In this document: piece by piece, positions 1 to 11,595 of the stretch
Position numbering within the stretch: position 1 is the stretch's first letter
How the letters are laid out: each line of letters begins with the position of its first letter
DNA from: Eubacteriaceae bacterium
Lineage (GTDB): Bacteria > Bacillota > Clostridia > Oscillospirales > Acutalibacteraceae
Length of the DNA: 64,000 nucleotides
Assembly (NCBI GenBank): GCA_021770095.1
Contig: JAETRQ010000002.1
Span: 117,347-181,346, forward strand
Reading direction: 5' to 3'
The notes under the pieces: generated by a model
Database searches by the model: none
What the model was told of the DNA's origin: nothing
What the model saw: the letters and a program-made list of their open reading frames with translations, nothing else
Translations under genes and position numbers: made by a program

Positions 1-2081
<2,081 letters not shown>

Positions 2082-2091
2082 GGGTGATAGT

Positions 2092-3528
2092 ATGAATAGT
2101 AAAGCAAAAAAATATTTTGATGATTTAAAAGAAAAAAAAGTTGCTTTTGTCGGCATGGGTGTTGCAAATGTACCTTGTGCGGAGTTTTTAGCAAAAATGG
2201 GCATAGAAGTTTATGCTTGTGATAAAAGAGATAAAGAATACATTGGTACAGATATTTGCACAAAACTTGAGAAACTTGGAGTGAAGTTTTCACTTGGTGA
2301 CAATTATCTTGATATTCTGAAGAATGTTGATGTCGTTTTCCGTTCTCACGGTATCTTGCCTTTTCAGAATAAGTGGATAGGTGAGTGTATTGAAAGAGGG
2401 CAGAAAGTTACAACAGAAATGGAAGTGTTTTTCAATCTCTGTCCTGCTAAAATTATTGCCGTAACAGGTTCAAACGGCAAGACAACCACAACAACATTGA
2501 TTTCAAAAATGCTGAAAGAACAGGGGTATAATGTTTATCTCGGCGGTAATATCGGAAAGGCGCTTATGCCTGAACTTGAGACGATTACCGAAAAAGATAT
2601 TGCAGTTGTTGAATTATCTTCCTTCCAGCTTCTGACAATGGGTAATCTTGTTAATTCTCCTGATATTGCTGTTGTTACAAATATTGAATGTACGCATCAG
2701 GATCATCATATCAGCCTTGATGAATATGTAGATGCAAAAAGAAATATTTTAATTTATCAAAATGAAAACTGCAAAACAATACTCAATGCGGATTGTGATT
2801 ATTCCATTGGTAACAGAGTGTATCACGATATGAGATTTGACGTCAGAGGCAAACTGAGCGAGTTTTCAATCAAGCATCCTGTTTCAAATGGTGCTTATAT
2901 GAAAGATAACGGTGATATAGTTTACAATAACAATGGCACAGAAACTTATGTTATGTCAAAAGATGATATTATTATTCCCGGCAGTCATAATATTGAAAAT
3001 TACTGTACTGCAATTTCAGCCGTTTGGGGACTTGTTGATACAGAGAAAATGATAAAAGTTGCAAAGTCATTCAGCGGGGTAGAGCACAGAATAGAATTTG
3101 TCAGAGAATATAACGGTGTCAGATATTATAACGATTCCATTGCAACATCACCGTCTCGAGTAATCAGCGGACTCAGAGCATTCGGCAGAAAAATTATAGT
3201 AATTATGGGCGGATCTGACAAAGGCAATGATATGAGCGAGATGGTTGATGACATATTAAAATACGTTAAAATCCTCATTCTAAACGGAGCAACTGCTGAT
3301 AAAATTTATAACACAATTATATCCCATGAAAACTATGATTGTTCAAAAATTGAAATTGTAAAAACAGATATACTTGAAAATGCTGTTCAAATAGCAAAGG
3401 ATAAAGCTGCAGGCGGAGATATAGTTACACTTTGTCCTGCCTGTCCTGCCTTTGATCAGTTCAAAACCTTTGAATACAGAGGAAGAAGATTTAAAGAATT
3501 AGTTAAGGATTTCGGTAAAGATGAATAA
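2092..3528 (+). CDS. murD: UDP-N-acetylmuramoyl-L-alanine--D-glutamate ligase MurD
   Basis: MurD adds D-glutamate to UDP-MurNAc-L-Ala in the cytoplasmic steps of peptidoglycan synthesis, using ATP. The 478-residue protein has an N-terminal Rossmann-like UDP-binding domain (KVAFVGMGVANVP), the ATP-binding loop GSNGKTTTT at about residues 126-134, the central ligase motif with VELSSFQL and NIECTHQDHH, and a C-terminal domain with GVEHRIEFV, YNDSIATSP and GGSDKGND. I chose ATG 2092 because AAGGGTGAT lies just upstream and the next residues match the family start; an upstream in-frame codon at 2059 lies inside the preceding gene. The 3' end overlaps the next gene by 8 bp. Confidence 0.96.
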   Translation: MNSKAKKYFDDLKEKKVAFVGMGVANVPCAEFLAKMGIEVYACDKRDKEYIGTDICTKLEKLGVKFSLGDNYLDILKNVDVVFRSHGILPFQNKWIGECIERGQKVTTEMEVFFNLCPAKIIAVTGSNGKTTTTTLISKMLKEQGYNVYLGGNIGKALMPELETITEKDIAVVELSSFQLLTMGNLVNSPDIAVVTNIECTHQDHHISLDEYVDAKRNILIYQNENCKTILNADCDYSIGNRVYHDMRFDVRGKLSEFSIKHPVSNGAYMKDNGDIVYNNNGTETYVMSKDDIIIPGSHNIENYCTAISAVWGLVDTEKMIKVAKSFSGVEHRIEFVREYNGVRYYNDSIATSPSRVISGLRAFGRKIIVIMGGSDKGNDMSEMVDDILKYVKILILNGATADKIYNTIISHENYDCSKIEIVKTDILENAVQIAKDKAAGGDIVTLCPACPAFDQFKTFEYRGRRFKELVKDFGKDE

Positions 3529-4534
3529 CATTTTAGATTTATTAAAGGAATTGACTTCAGCAATGGCTGTTTCAGGTGCTGAAGATAATATTGTTGAAGT
3601 ATTAAAAAACAAGTTGAGCCAATACGGCGATGTGACTGTTGATGCAATGAAAAATGTCTCCTGTACATTTGGTCAAGGGTATCATTTTTTGCTTGATGCA
3701 CATATTGATGAAATCGGTTTTATTGTAACTGATATTACAGATGACGGTTTTATTAAATTTGATAAAATTGGCGGATTTAATGTGAATATGCTCCCTGCAA
3801 GTGAAGTTTCTGTTTGGGGAATCAAGGAAATTAAAGGTATTGTTTCCACTTTACCGCCGCATTTGCAGACTGAGGATAATCAATCTGTAAAAATAACAGA
3901 TTTATCTATTGATACAGGACTGGATAAAGTAAGTCTTGAGAAAGTTGTTTCTTTAGGGGACAGAATAACACTGAAAAGGAATTTCACGCCGCTTTTAAAC
4001 AACCGTGTTTCGTCTTCCTGCCTTGATGACAGGTCCGGTGTTGCTGCCATATTAATGGCACTTGATGAACTTGAAACTTTACCCTGTAAGATTACTGTTC
4101 TTTTTTCTGCTCAGGAGGAAGCAGGAACCCGTGGTGCTAAATCAGGGGCATTTAACAGTAATGCTGATGAAGCAATCGTTGTGGATGTTTCTTTTGCAAT
4201 GTCTCCGTCCTGTGACAAAGCGGAATGCGGTGAACTGTCAAAAGGTCCTATGATTGGCTTTTCACCCATACTTGACAAAGAAATATCATCAAAACTTGTA
4301 TCTGTAAGTGAAAAATATCATATACCTTATCAAAAAGAAATTATGTCCGGCAGAACAGGTACGAATGCCGATGTTATATCTGTCAGCCAAAATGGTATTA
4401 AGTCAGCTCTTATCTCCATTCCTGAAAGATATATGCATCAGTCGGTTGAAGTTGTTGATACTGCTGATGTTGAAAATGTAAGCAAATTGATTTGTGCATA
4501 CATCAGAGAAAGGATAGGTGAGCCCAATGCTTAA
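3521..4534 (+). CDS. M42 family glutamyl/leucyl-type metalloaminopeptidase (first copy)
   Basis: This 337-residue protein is an M42 (TET/FrvX/YsdC family) cobalt- or zinc-dependent aminopeptidase, which forms large tetrahedral cytosolic particles that finish peptide degradation. Metal-site elements are visible in order: DAHIDEIGF (about residue 60), CLDDRSG (about 168), the catalytic EE of SAQEEAGTRGA (about 198), VVDVSF (about 226) and RYMHQS near the C terminus. It is followed, with an 8-bp overlap, by a diverged second member of the same family. Tandem M42 genes are known to make hetero-oligomeric particles in some species, and that is a reasonable guess here. Substrate preference cannot be read from the sequence. 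Confidence 0.9.
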   Translation: MNNILDLLKELTSAMAVSGAEDNIVEVLKNKLSQYGDVTVDAMKNVSCTFGQGYHFLLDAHIDEIGFIVTDITDDGFIKFDKIGGFNVNMLPASEVSVWGIKEIKGIVSTLPPHLQTEDNQSVKITDLSIDTGLDKVSLEKVVSLGDRITLKRNFTPLLNNRVSSSCLDDRSGVAAILMALDELETLPCKITVLFSAQEEAGTRGAKSGAFNSNADEAIVVDVSFAMSPSCDKAECGELSKGPMIGFSPILDKEISSKLVSVSEKYHIPYQKEIMSGRTGTNADVISVSQNGIKSALISIPERYMHQSVEVVDTADVENVSKLICAYIRERIGEPNA

Positions 4535-5528
4535 AGAACTTTGTCTGCTTAATGCAACATCAGGTGATGAACATAAAGTCCGTGAATTTGTTATATCGCA
4601 GATAGACGGATATTGTGATTATAAAGTTGATAATCTCGGTTCTGTTATTGCTTTTAAAAAAGGGAAAAACAAACCACTTAAGAAAGTTATGTTTTCTGCC
4701 CATATGGATGAAGTTGGATTTATAATTACAGATATTGATGATAAAGGTTATCTATCATTTGATTGTGTAGGCGGTATAAATCCAAATGTTGTTGCAGGGA
4801 GAACCATTCATATTAACGGGATTAAAGGTGTTGTAGGATTAAAGCCGATTCACTTGCTTTCAGATGATGAGAAGAATGCTTCTTTATCTTTCAAAAAACT
4901 CAGAATTGATATTGGTGCTGGGAATAAAGAAGAAGCACTCGAACATGTTAAGTTAGGTGATTTTGCTTATTTTGAAAGCGATTATTATGAGTTCGGAAAT
5001 GATTTAATTAAATCAAAAGCACTTGATGACCGTATCGGTTGCATGCTTATGATTGAACTCATTAAGTCGGATTTGGAGTATGACACATACTTTTGTTTCA
5101 ATGTCCAAGAGGAAGTTGGTTTGCGTGGTGCGCTTTGCACTTCATATGCTGTTCAGAGTGATATTTCAATTGTGCTTGAGAGTACAACAGCAGCCGACTT
5201 AGATGGAGTAAACGGTGCTCAGAAAGTTTGCTCATTAGGTGATGGTCCTGTTGTTTCTTTCATGGACGGACGGACTATTTATGATAAAACGTTATATTCC
5301 CTGGCAATGCATACAGCAAAGAATCATACTATAAATGTTCAAACCAAAACAGCCATTGCAGGCGGTAATGATGCAGGTGCAATACAAACAAGCGGAAAAG
5401 GCAGCAAAGTTCTTGCTGTATCACTGCCGTGCCGATATATTCATTCAGGTGCAAGTGTTGTTAATAAAAAAGATATTGAAGAAACCAGAAAATTAATTAA
5501 AGAATTAATGAAAGTAATTTATGATTGA
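4527..5528 (+). CDS. M42 family metalloaminopeptidase (second copy)
   Basis: This is a second M42 aminopeptidase of 333 residues, clearly related to but diverged from its upstream neighbour. Metal and catalytic elements are AHMDEVGFII, ALDDRIGCM, NVQEEVGLRGA, LESTTAADLDG and CRYIHSGAS. I chose ATG 4527 because the sequence AGGTGA sits six bases before it; a GTG at 4518 is in frame but has poorer spacing. The gene overlaps its neighbours on both sides (8 bp each), so the pair is translationally coupled. The likely role is processing of short peptides in the cytosol, possibly in a mixed particle with the first copy. Confidence 0.9.
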   Translation: MLKELCLLNATSGDEHKVREFVISQIDGYCDYKVDNLGSVIAFKKGKNKPLKKVMFSAHMDEVGFIITDIDDKGYLSFDCVGGINPNVVAGRTIHINGIKGVVGLKPIHLLSDDEKNASLSFKKLRIDIGAGNKEEALEHVKLGDFAYFESDYYEFGNDLIKSKALDDRIGCMLMIELIKSDLEYDTYFCFNVQEEVGLRGALCTSYAVQSDISIVLESTTAADLDGVNGAQKVCSLGDGPVVSFMDGRTIYDKTLYSLAMHTAKNHTINVQTKTAIAGGNDAGAIQTSGKGSKVLAVSLPCRYIHSGASVVNKKDIEETRKLIKELMKVIYD

Positions 5529-6243
5529 AAAAGTTGAAAATCTAAGTGATTTGGATTTATTTGTCCGCGCTGATTTGTTTTATATCAGAATAATGTCAAT
5601 TGCATCAGCATATGAATTTGGTTATGATTTTGCAACTTTTTACAGACAAGTTGACAGTTCAGGCAAAATAACGTCTATCATTTCAAAACTGGATAACGAT
5701 TTTACGCTTTGTAAAAATGAATTTGCTGATAATGAAGAACTTGCTGAATTTTTTTCTGTTATCGGATTCAGTTCAGTACTGAGTGATGAAACTTTTGATT
5801 TTCATAATAATTTTGATGAAGGAATTATTATGTCAACCTGTAAAAAAGTTGAATTTATTATGCCTTATGTTGAAATTGACAGATTTCCAAAACTGATGAA
5901 ACTGTTTAATTTCATAGATTATGATAATGCTGATTTTGAAAGCTGGTATGTTGATATAAGTCACAGAATAAGGCATAATTGTGCAAAGGCATATTCGCTC
6001 AATATGAATGATGAGATAATATCAAGCGGTATTTTTTCTTCAATTTATAATAATGACGCAATTCTTTCTTCTGTTCAGACATTATATGAATGCAGACGAA
6101 TGGGATATGCCTCCTGTCTTATATCGGAAATGATGAGTGATATAAAAGGGAAAATCTATCTTATGCGTGAAAAGAATTTGAATGAGAATTTTTATTTGAA
6201 TCTGGGATTTAAAAATACAGGAAAGTGGAGAATACATAAATGA
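5521..6243 (+). CDS. GNAT family N-acetyltransferase
   Basis: The 240-residue protein has a C-terminal GNAT fold. The acetyl-CoA loop region reads ECRRMGYASCLISEM (about residues 190-204), close to the Q/RxxGxG/A pattern, followed by the typical C-terminal strand YLNLGFKNTG. The first ~110 residues do not match a motif I know, so this is a two-part protein with an unrecognised N-terminal half. It overlaps the upstream M42 gene by 8 bp and the downstream PLP enzyme by 4 bp, so all three are co-translated. Its acceptor substrate is unknown; the context suggests amino acid or peptide metabolism, which is an inference. Confidence 0.82.
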   Translation: MIEKVENLSDLDLFVRADLFYIRIMSIASAYEFGYDFATFYRQVDSSGKITSIISKLDNDFTLCKNEFADNEELAEFFSVIGFSSVLSDETFDFHNNFDEGIIMSTCKKVEFIMPYVEIDRFPKLMKLFNFIDYDNADFESWYVDISHRIRHNCAKAYSLNMNDEIISSGIFSSIYNNDAILSSVQTLYECRRMGYASCLISEMMSDIKGKIYLMREKNLNENFYLNLGFKNTGKWRIHK

Positions 6244-7502
6244 TTCCTTTTTTTGAAATAAATAAAAGAATTGAAAAAGCCTCTGATAAAGCACTTGAAC
6301 TTTGTAAAGAGCAATTTAAAGATATTGAAGAAATCACAGAATATAATCAGTTGAAAGTACAAAACGCTTTTATTGAATATGGTATTTCGGAAAGTCATTT
6401 TGTTTCAAGTACTGGCTATGGCTATGGTGACCGAGGTCGGGAAACACTTGATAAAGTCTGGGCAAAAGTTTTTGACTGTGAGGATGCACTGGTTCGTCAT
6501 AATTTTACCTGCGGTACACACACACTTGCAACTGCACTGTTTGGTGTTCTGCGTCCGGGAGATAAAATGCTCTGTGTTACCGGTACTCCATATGATACAA
6601 TCCACAATGTTATCGGAATATCAGGTGAGAATATGGGTTCACTCAAAGATTTCGGTATTGAATATGATGAAGTACCATTAAAGGATGACAGACTTGATTT
6701 TGATGGTATAGAAAAAGCAATTGATGATTCCGTAACAATGGTCTATATTCAGCGCAGCAGAGGATATGAATTAAGACCAAGTCTGTCAGTTGATGAAATC
6801 GGACAAGTCTGCAAAACAGTAAAAAAGATAAATCCGAATATAATTGTAATGGTAGATAACTGTTATGGCGAATTTGTTGAAAAAAAAGAGCCGACACAGG
6901 TCGGTGCAGATTTGATTGCAGGCTCGTTGATAAAGAACGCAGGCGGCGGTATTGCAACGACAGGCGGTTATATTGCCGGCAGAAAAGACTTGGTTGACAA
7001 ATGTGCTTATCGACTTACTACACCCGGTCTCGGGAAAGAAGTCGGTGCAACGCTCGGTCTGAACAGAGAGTTATATATGGGTCTTTTTTATGCTCCGCAT
7101 ACTGTCGGTGAGGCGCTCAAAAGTGCTGTCTATATATCTGCTTTGTTTGAAAGTTTCGGTTATGATGTAACACCGAAATATAACGAAACAAGACATGATA
7201 TTGTTCAGTCGCTCGGACTGGAAAATGCAGAGAGTCTTGTTGCGTTCTGTCAAGGGATACAAAGCGGAAGCCCGATTGACAGTTACGTTTTGCCTGAGCC
7301 ATGGGATATGCCGGGGTATGACAGTCAAGTTGTAATGGCAGCCGGTGCTTTTACTCTGGGTTCTTCAATTGAATTGTCTGCTGATGCACCAATCAGAGAA
7401 CCGTATTATGCATGGATACAAGGCGGATTGAATTTTCACAGTGCAAAAATATGTGCTTTGCTTGCAGCACAGCAAATGGAGGATAAGGGACTGTTAAAAT
7501 GA
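6240..7502 (+). CDS. Methionine gamma-lyase family PLP enzyme (YnbB / 'aluminium resistance' type)
   Basis: This 420-residue protein belongs to the PLP-dependent Met_gamma_lyase (YnbB) family, related to cystathionine lyases. Seen in the sequence: the phosphate-binding stretch RHNFTCGTHTLATALFG, the aspartate stretch VMVDNCYGEFVE, and the likely PLP lysine in GSLIKNAGGGIATTGGYIAG (about residue 231). Family members are commonly annotated as carbon-sulphur lyases, but their physiological substrate is poorly defined. It overlaps the genes on both sides by 4 bp. It could act on cysteine or methionine derivatives; the sequence does not decide that. Confidence 0.9.
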   Translation: MIPFFEINKRIEKASDKALELCKEQFKDIEEITEYNQLKVQNAFIEYGISESHFVSSTGYGYGDRGRETLDKVWAKVFDCEDALVRHNFTCGTHTLATALFGVLRPGDKMLCVTGTPYDTIHNVIGISGENMGSLKDFGIEYDEVPLKDDRLDFDGIEKAIDDSVTMVYIQRSRGYELRPSLSVDEIGQVCKTVKKINPNIIVMVDNCYGEFVEKKEPTQVGADLIAGSLIKNAGGGIATTGGYIAGRKDLVDKCAYRLTTPGLGKEVGATLGLNRELYMGLFYAPHTVGEALKSAVYISALFESFGYDVTPKYNETRHDIVQSLGLENAESLVAFCQGIQSGSPIDSYVLPEPWDMPGYDSQVVMAAGAFTLGSSIELSADAPIREPYYAWIQGGLNFHSAKICALLAAQQMEDKGLLK

Positions 7503-8221
7503 GTGATTATAATTTTAAAGGTATTACTCCTGAAAGTATAGAATTGCTTTGTCAAAATAGATTTAATGATTCAAAGGCATTTTACGAAGAACATAAGGAA
7601 GAATTGAAGCAGGGGATAACTGTTCCGATGCGTCAGATTGCACTTGACTTAAGTGATTTGATGATTGACATTGATGATATGATGATGACCGACCCTGTAA
7701 GATCTGTTTCAAGAATCTATCGTGATACAAGAGGTAATCGAAATAAAATTAAGTATAGAGAAAATATGTGGATATTTTTCAGAAGATACAAAAATGAGTT
7801 CCCCGGTGCTCCGTTTTACTTTTTTGAATTCTATCCTAACAGTTTTGGCTATGGGATTGTTTTCTGGCTGTACAGGCAAAGTTATTTTAAAGAAGTTCAT
7901 AAAATGATTCTGAAACATCCTGACAGATGGCTTGATGCTGTTGAAGCATGTAAGCAGGCCGGTTTTACTTATGAATGCAGAGATGTTTATAAAAAAGAAC
8001 TTTATCCCGATGCTCCTGAAGAGCTAAAACCCTATTTACAGGCAAAGAATATGTCATTCACATATTACAATTCTGATTTAAGCAGAATTAATTCTCCGGC
8101 ACTGATTGATGAATTGAAACTCAGTTTTGATATAGCAAGACCAATGTATGACTTTTTTATCGAGGCATATGAGAATATGATGAATGACGGCTTAATAAAG
8201 CCTGAAGATTATTACAGATAA
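7499..8221 (+). CDS. DUF2461 (TIGR02453) family protein
   Basis: This 240-residue soluble protein matches the DUF2461/TIGR02453 pattern. Its signs are an N-terminal FNDSKAFYEEHKEEL resembling the family NN..WF..hK..Y region, the conserved RIYRDTRGNRNKIKYRENM (about residues 73-91; the family has RDxRFSkdKsPYK), and a middle region with FYFFEFYPNSFGYGIVFW. No biochemical function is established for the family. It overlaps the preceding PLP enzyme by 4 bp and lies 20 bp before addB, which has its own good ribosome binding site (GAGGAAGTG). Confidence 0.8.
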   Translation: MSDYNFKGITPESIELLCQNRFNDSKAFYEEHKEELKQGITVPMRQIALDLSDLMIDIDDMMMTDPVRSVSRIYRDTRGNRNKIKYRENMWIFFRRYKNEFPGAPFYFFEFYPNSFGYGIVFWLYRQSYFKEVHKMILKHPDRWLDAVEACKQAGFTYECRDVYKKELYPDAPEELKPYLQAKNMSFTYYNSDLSRINSPALIDELKLSFDIARPMYDFFIEAYENMMNDGLIKPEDYYR

Positions 8222-8241
8222 GATATTGAGGAAGTGATTTT

Positions 8242-11200
8242 ATGTTGAAATTGGTATTTGGAAGATCCGGATATGGTAAAACCGAATATGTATTTAATGC
8301 AATAAAATCACTTGTTGATAACGGTACTCATGATATTTTATTGATAACGCCTGAACAGTTTTCACTTTCGACTGAACGCAGACTTCTTTCAGACTTAGGC
8401 GAATCAGGTATTAATGCAGTAAATAATTCCTCGTTTACACGATTGTCAAATGATGTGAAAAGAGAATTCGGCGGCAGTAATTTGCCTGTACTTTCAAAGG
8501 GCGGAAAAGCTGTTTTAATGATGCAGGCAATTGAACAGTCCAAAGACTCTTTGTCTTTATTCAATAAAAAACTTAATTCTGCTGATTTTGTTGAGTCAAT
8601 GATTAAAATTTATGACGAGATGAAATCCTGTAATCTTAATTCATCAGAGATTAATCAATTATCAGGCAATATTGAAAATATTACGTTAAAAGAAAAAATG
8701 AATGATATTGCCCTGATTATGAATGCATATGAAACTATCATTGCTGACAGGTATCTTGATTCATCTGATGAATTGACAAGACTGTATAAAAAGCTGGAGA
8801 ATAAAAATTATTTCAGCGGTAAATATGTCTTTATTGACGGATTTAACGGTTTTGTTGCACAGGAATATAAACTGCTTGAACTCATAATTAAAGAATCTGT
8901 TTGTACGGTTATAACACTTTGTACGGACTTCAAAGCACCTGATGACAGATTTAATCTTTTCTCTTATGTTAATGATACTGTAAAAATAATTAAAAAGATT
9001 GCATCAAAAGCAGGTATTCAAACTGAAACACTGGAATTAAACGTTAATCACAGAGCATCCAATCCTGAATTAAATGTACTTGAGCAAAATCTGTTTTCAG
9101 AAAATGAATGTTTTGATGGTGATTTAATAAATAATATCCGTATTTATAATGCAAAAAATATTACGGATGAGTGTAATGAAATATCACGGCAAATCAGAAA
9201 ACTGTTAAGACAAGGTTATAACGCAAACAGTATTGCCGTTGTCGTCCGAGATTTAAATAAGTACAGAGATGAATTATCCTCAACGTTCAAAAAATATGAC
9301 ATACCTTATTTCAATGATGAGCGTCAGCCTGTTAAATGTCAGCCTTTAGTTGTTTTTATTGAGTATCTGCTGCGCTGCATTAATTTTTCACTCAGAAGTG
9401 ACGATATACTCAGTCTCGTAAAAACAGGACTGACTGATGTTGATTATGATGATATAAGCGAAATTGAAAATTATATTTATCTTTGGAATATTAATGGTTC
9501 AAAGTGGACAAAACCATTTGAGAATTCGACCAAAGGTTTTGTAAGTGAAATAAGTGATAATGACAGAAAACTGCTTGATAAAATCAATTTAACAAGAAGC
9601 AGAATAATTGCACCCATAATCAGATTTAAAAATGAAACAAAAAATGCAAATGCGCAAAAAATCTGTGAAGAAATTTATAACACAATAATGATATTTGGCG
9701 CAGATAAAAAAATTAAGGAATTCGCCGTTGAACTTGCAAAAAACAATAAGCAAAGTCTTGCACAGCAACAGGGGGATATTTGGGAAATGGTTATGGATAT
9801 ACTTTCCCAACTGCCATTGCTTCTTGGCGAAAAAGCAATATCAATTAGGGACTTTGCAAAGATTTTTTCCATTGTCATTTCAACTGAAGATTTGGGTACA
9901 CTTCCAAGCGGTATTGATAATGTACAGGTAGGACAGGCCGACAGAATAAGAACGGATAATCCCATGGCAGTATTTGTTCTTGGTGCAAATGAAGGGGAGT
10001 TCCCGCAATCGGTTTCAGGCGGAGGACTTCTAAGTGAAAACGACAGACGTTTGCTGTTAAAATATGATTTCAAACTTTATTCATACGGAGAAATACTTAA
10101 TCTGCAGGAACGATATTTTGCTTATATGGCTTGTACTGCAGCAAAAGAAAAGTTGTTTGTATCGTATATAGGAAATTCCGGCAGTAATATCGCTCCTTCA
10201 GAAATTATTACTTCAATAAAGAGTATTTTTAAAAATCTTATTGAAAGTAATTCAAATTGTATCAGTGATATTGATTTGGTTGAAACTCAGCGCAATGCAT
10301 TTGACCTTATGAGTGAGCGATATATATATAATACCGAATTTTATGCCTCCCTTAAAGAATATTTTAGAGATGACCCAAGGTATAATGCTGTAAAAATGAT
10401 AGCAGAAAATACGGATGTATCAATAAATGACAGTAAATTGGCGACCTCTTTATTTGGATATAATATGCTTATATCCGCTTCTCGTATTGAAGATTATTTC
10501 AACTGCTCTTTCAGGTATTTTTGCAAATTCGGTCTTTCAGCCAAACCGCGCAGGAAAGCAGAAATAGACCCAATGCAGAGAGGAACTTTAATCCACTATG
10601 TTCTTGAAATGATTCTGTCTGCGTACGGAAGTAAAAAATTATCGCAAATGACAGATATAGAAATCAAAAAAGCAGTTGATACATACGTTTCCGATTACTT
10701 TCAGTCAGAGATGGGAAATCTCAGTGATGTGACACTGAGGTTTACATATAATTTTAAGCGTTTATCAAAGTTGATTTATGGCGTTGTCATTCATCTTGCA
10801 AAGGAATTTGCCAACAGTGATTTTGAGCCAAAGGCATTTGAACTTACGATTGACAAAGATGCTCAGGTTAAACCTGAGATTATAGACCTTGATGATGGCG
10901 GTACAATACAAATCAGAGGTTCGATTGACAGGCTTGATACATTTGACAAGGATGGTCAAAAGTATGTCAGAGTTGTTGATTACAAATCAGGTAATAAAGT
11001 TTTCAATTTATCTGACATAATAAATGGACTTAATCTTCAGATGTTTATATATTTATTTTCAGTTTGTGAGGATAAAACTTCGCCTTATAACGGTATTGCG
11101 TCAGGTGTTCTTTATATGCATGCTGCAAGGAATGTTTTTTCATTTGACTCAAAAAAGGATGCTGACAACAGTATTGCGGACGAAGAATTGAGTTCATTTA

Positions 11201-11595
11201 AAATGAAGGGCATAGTCATTTCTGATAATGATGGCGAAATAGCTTATGCTATGGAACATGAGTTGAACGGTAAATATATACCGGTAAAGGTTAAGAAAAA
11301 CGGAGATCTGACAGGACATCTTGCTACTTTAGAAGAACTAGGATGTGTGCATAAGAGTATTAATCAATTAATATCTCAGATGGGATTTGATTTGCATACA
11401 GGCAAAATTAGCAGAAATCCTGTCAAAAACAGTACGCACAAAAACACTTGCGAATATTGTGATTATCAGGATGTATGTGCAAATGCCAGAAGTATAGAAA
11501 ACAGAATTGCCGTTGAAATGTCAGATGATGAAGTAAAAAAACAATTAATAAAGGAGTATGCCGATAATGCCGAACTGGACACCGCAACAAAATAA
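8242..11595 (+). CDS. addB: ATP-dependent helicase/deoxyribonuclease subunit B (AddB)
   Basis: AddB is the non-catalytic-helicase partner of AddA in the helicase-nuclease that resects double-strand breaks for RecA, the Firmicute counterpart of RecBCD. The 1117-residue protein begins with the P-loop FGRSGYGKTEYV (residues 6-17). It carries a C-terminal RecB-type nuclease core with RVVDYKSGNK (about residue 910). Its iron-sulphur staple is formed by a cysteine before the nuclease domain (FNCSFRYFCKFG, about 753) and a C-terminal cluster CEYCDYQDVC (about 1070). Length is normal for Clostridia. It overlaps addA by 29 bp. Confidence 0.95.
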   Translation: MLKLVFGRSGYGKTEYVFNAIKSLVDNGTHDILLITPEQFSLSTERRLLSDLGESGINAVNNSSFTRLSNDVKREFGGSNLPVLSKGGKAVLMMQAIEQSKDSLSLFNKKLNSADFVESMIKIYDEMKSCNLNSSEINQLSGNIENITLKEKMNDIALIMNAYETIIADRYLDSSDELTRLYKKLENKNYFSGKYVFIDGFNGFVAQEYKLLELIIKESVCTVITLCTDFKAPDDRFNLFSYVNDTVKIIKKIASKAGIQTETLELNVNHRASNPELNVLEQNLFSENECFDGDLINNIRIYNAKNITDECNEISRQIRKLLRQGYNANSIAVVVRDLNKYRDELSSTFKKYDIPYFNDERQPVKCQPLVVFIEYLLRCINFSLRSDDILSLVKTGLTDVDYDDISEIENYIYLWNINGSKWTKPFENSTKGFVSEISDNDRKLLDKINLTRSRIIAPIIRFKNETKNANAQKICEEIYNTIMIFGADKKIKEFAVELAKNNKQSLAQQQGDIWEMVMDILSQLPLLLGEKAISIRDFAKIFSIVISTEDLGTLPSGIDNVQVGQADRIRTDNPMAVFVLGANEGEFPQSVSGGGLLSENDRRLLLKYDFKLYSYGEILNLQERYFAYMACTAAKEKLFVSYIGNSGSNIAPSEIITSIKSIFKNLIESNSNCISDIDLVETQRNAFDLMSERYIYNTEFYASLKEYFRDDPRYNAVKMIAENTDVSINDSKLATSLFGYNMLISASRIEDYFNCSFRYFCKFGLSAKPRRKAEIDPMQRGTLIHYVLEMILSAYGSKKLSQMTDIEIKKAVDTYVSDYFQSEMGNLSDVTLRFTYNFKRLSKLIYGVVIHLAKEFANSDFEPKAFELTIDKDAQVKPEIIDLDDGGTIQIRGSIDRLDTFDKDGQKYVRVVDYKSGNKVFNLSDIINGLNLQMFIYLFSVCEDKTSPYNGIASGVLYMHAARNVFSFDSKKDADNSIADEELSSFKMKGIVISDNDGEIAYAMEHELNGKYIPVKVKKNGDLTGHLATLEELGCVHKSINQLISQMGFDLHTGKISRNPVKNSTHKNTCEYCDYQDVCANARSIENRIAVEMSDDEVKKQLIKEYADNAELDTATK

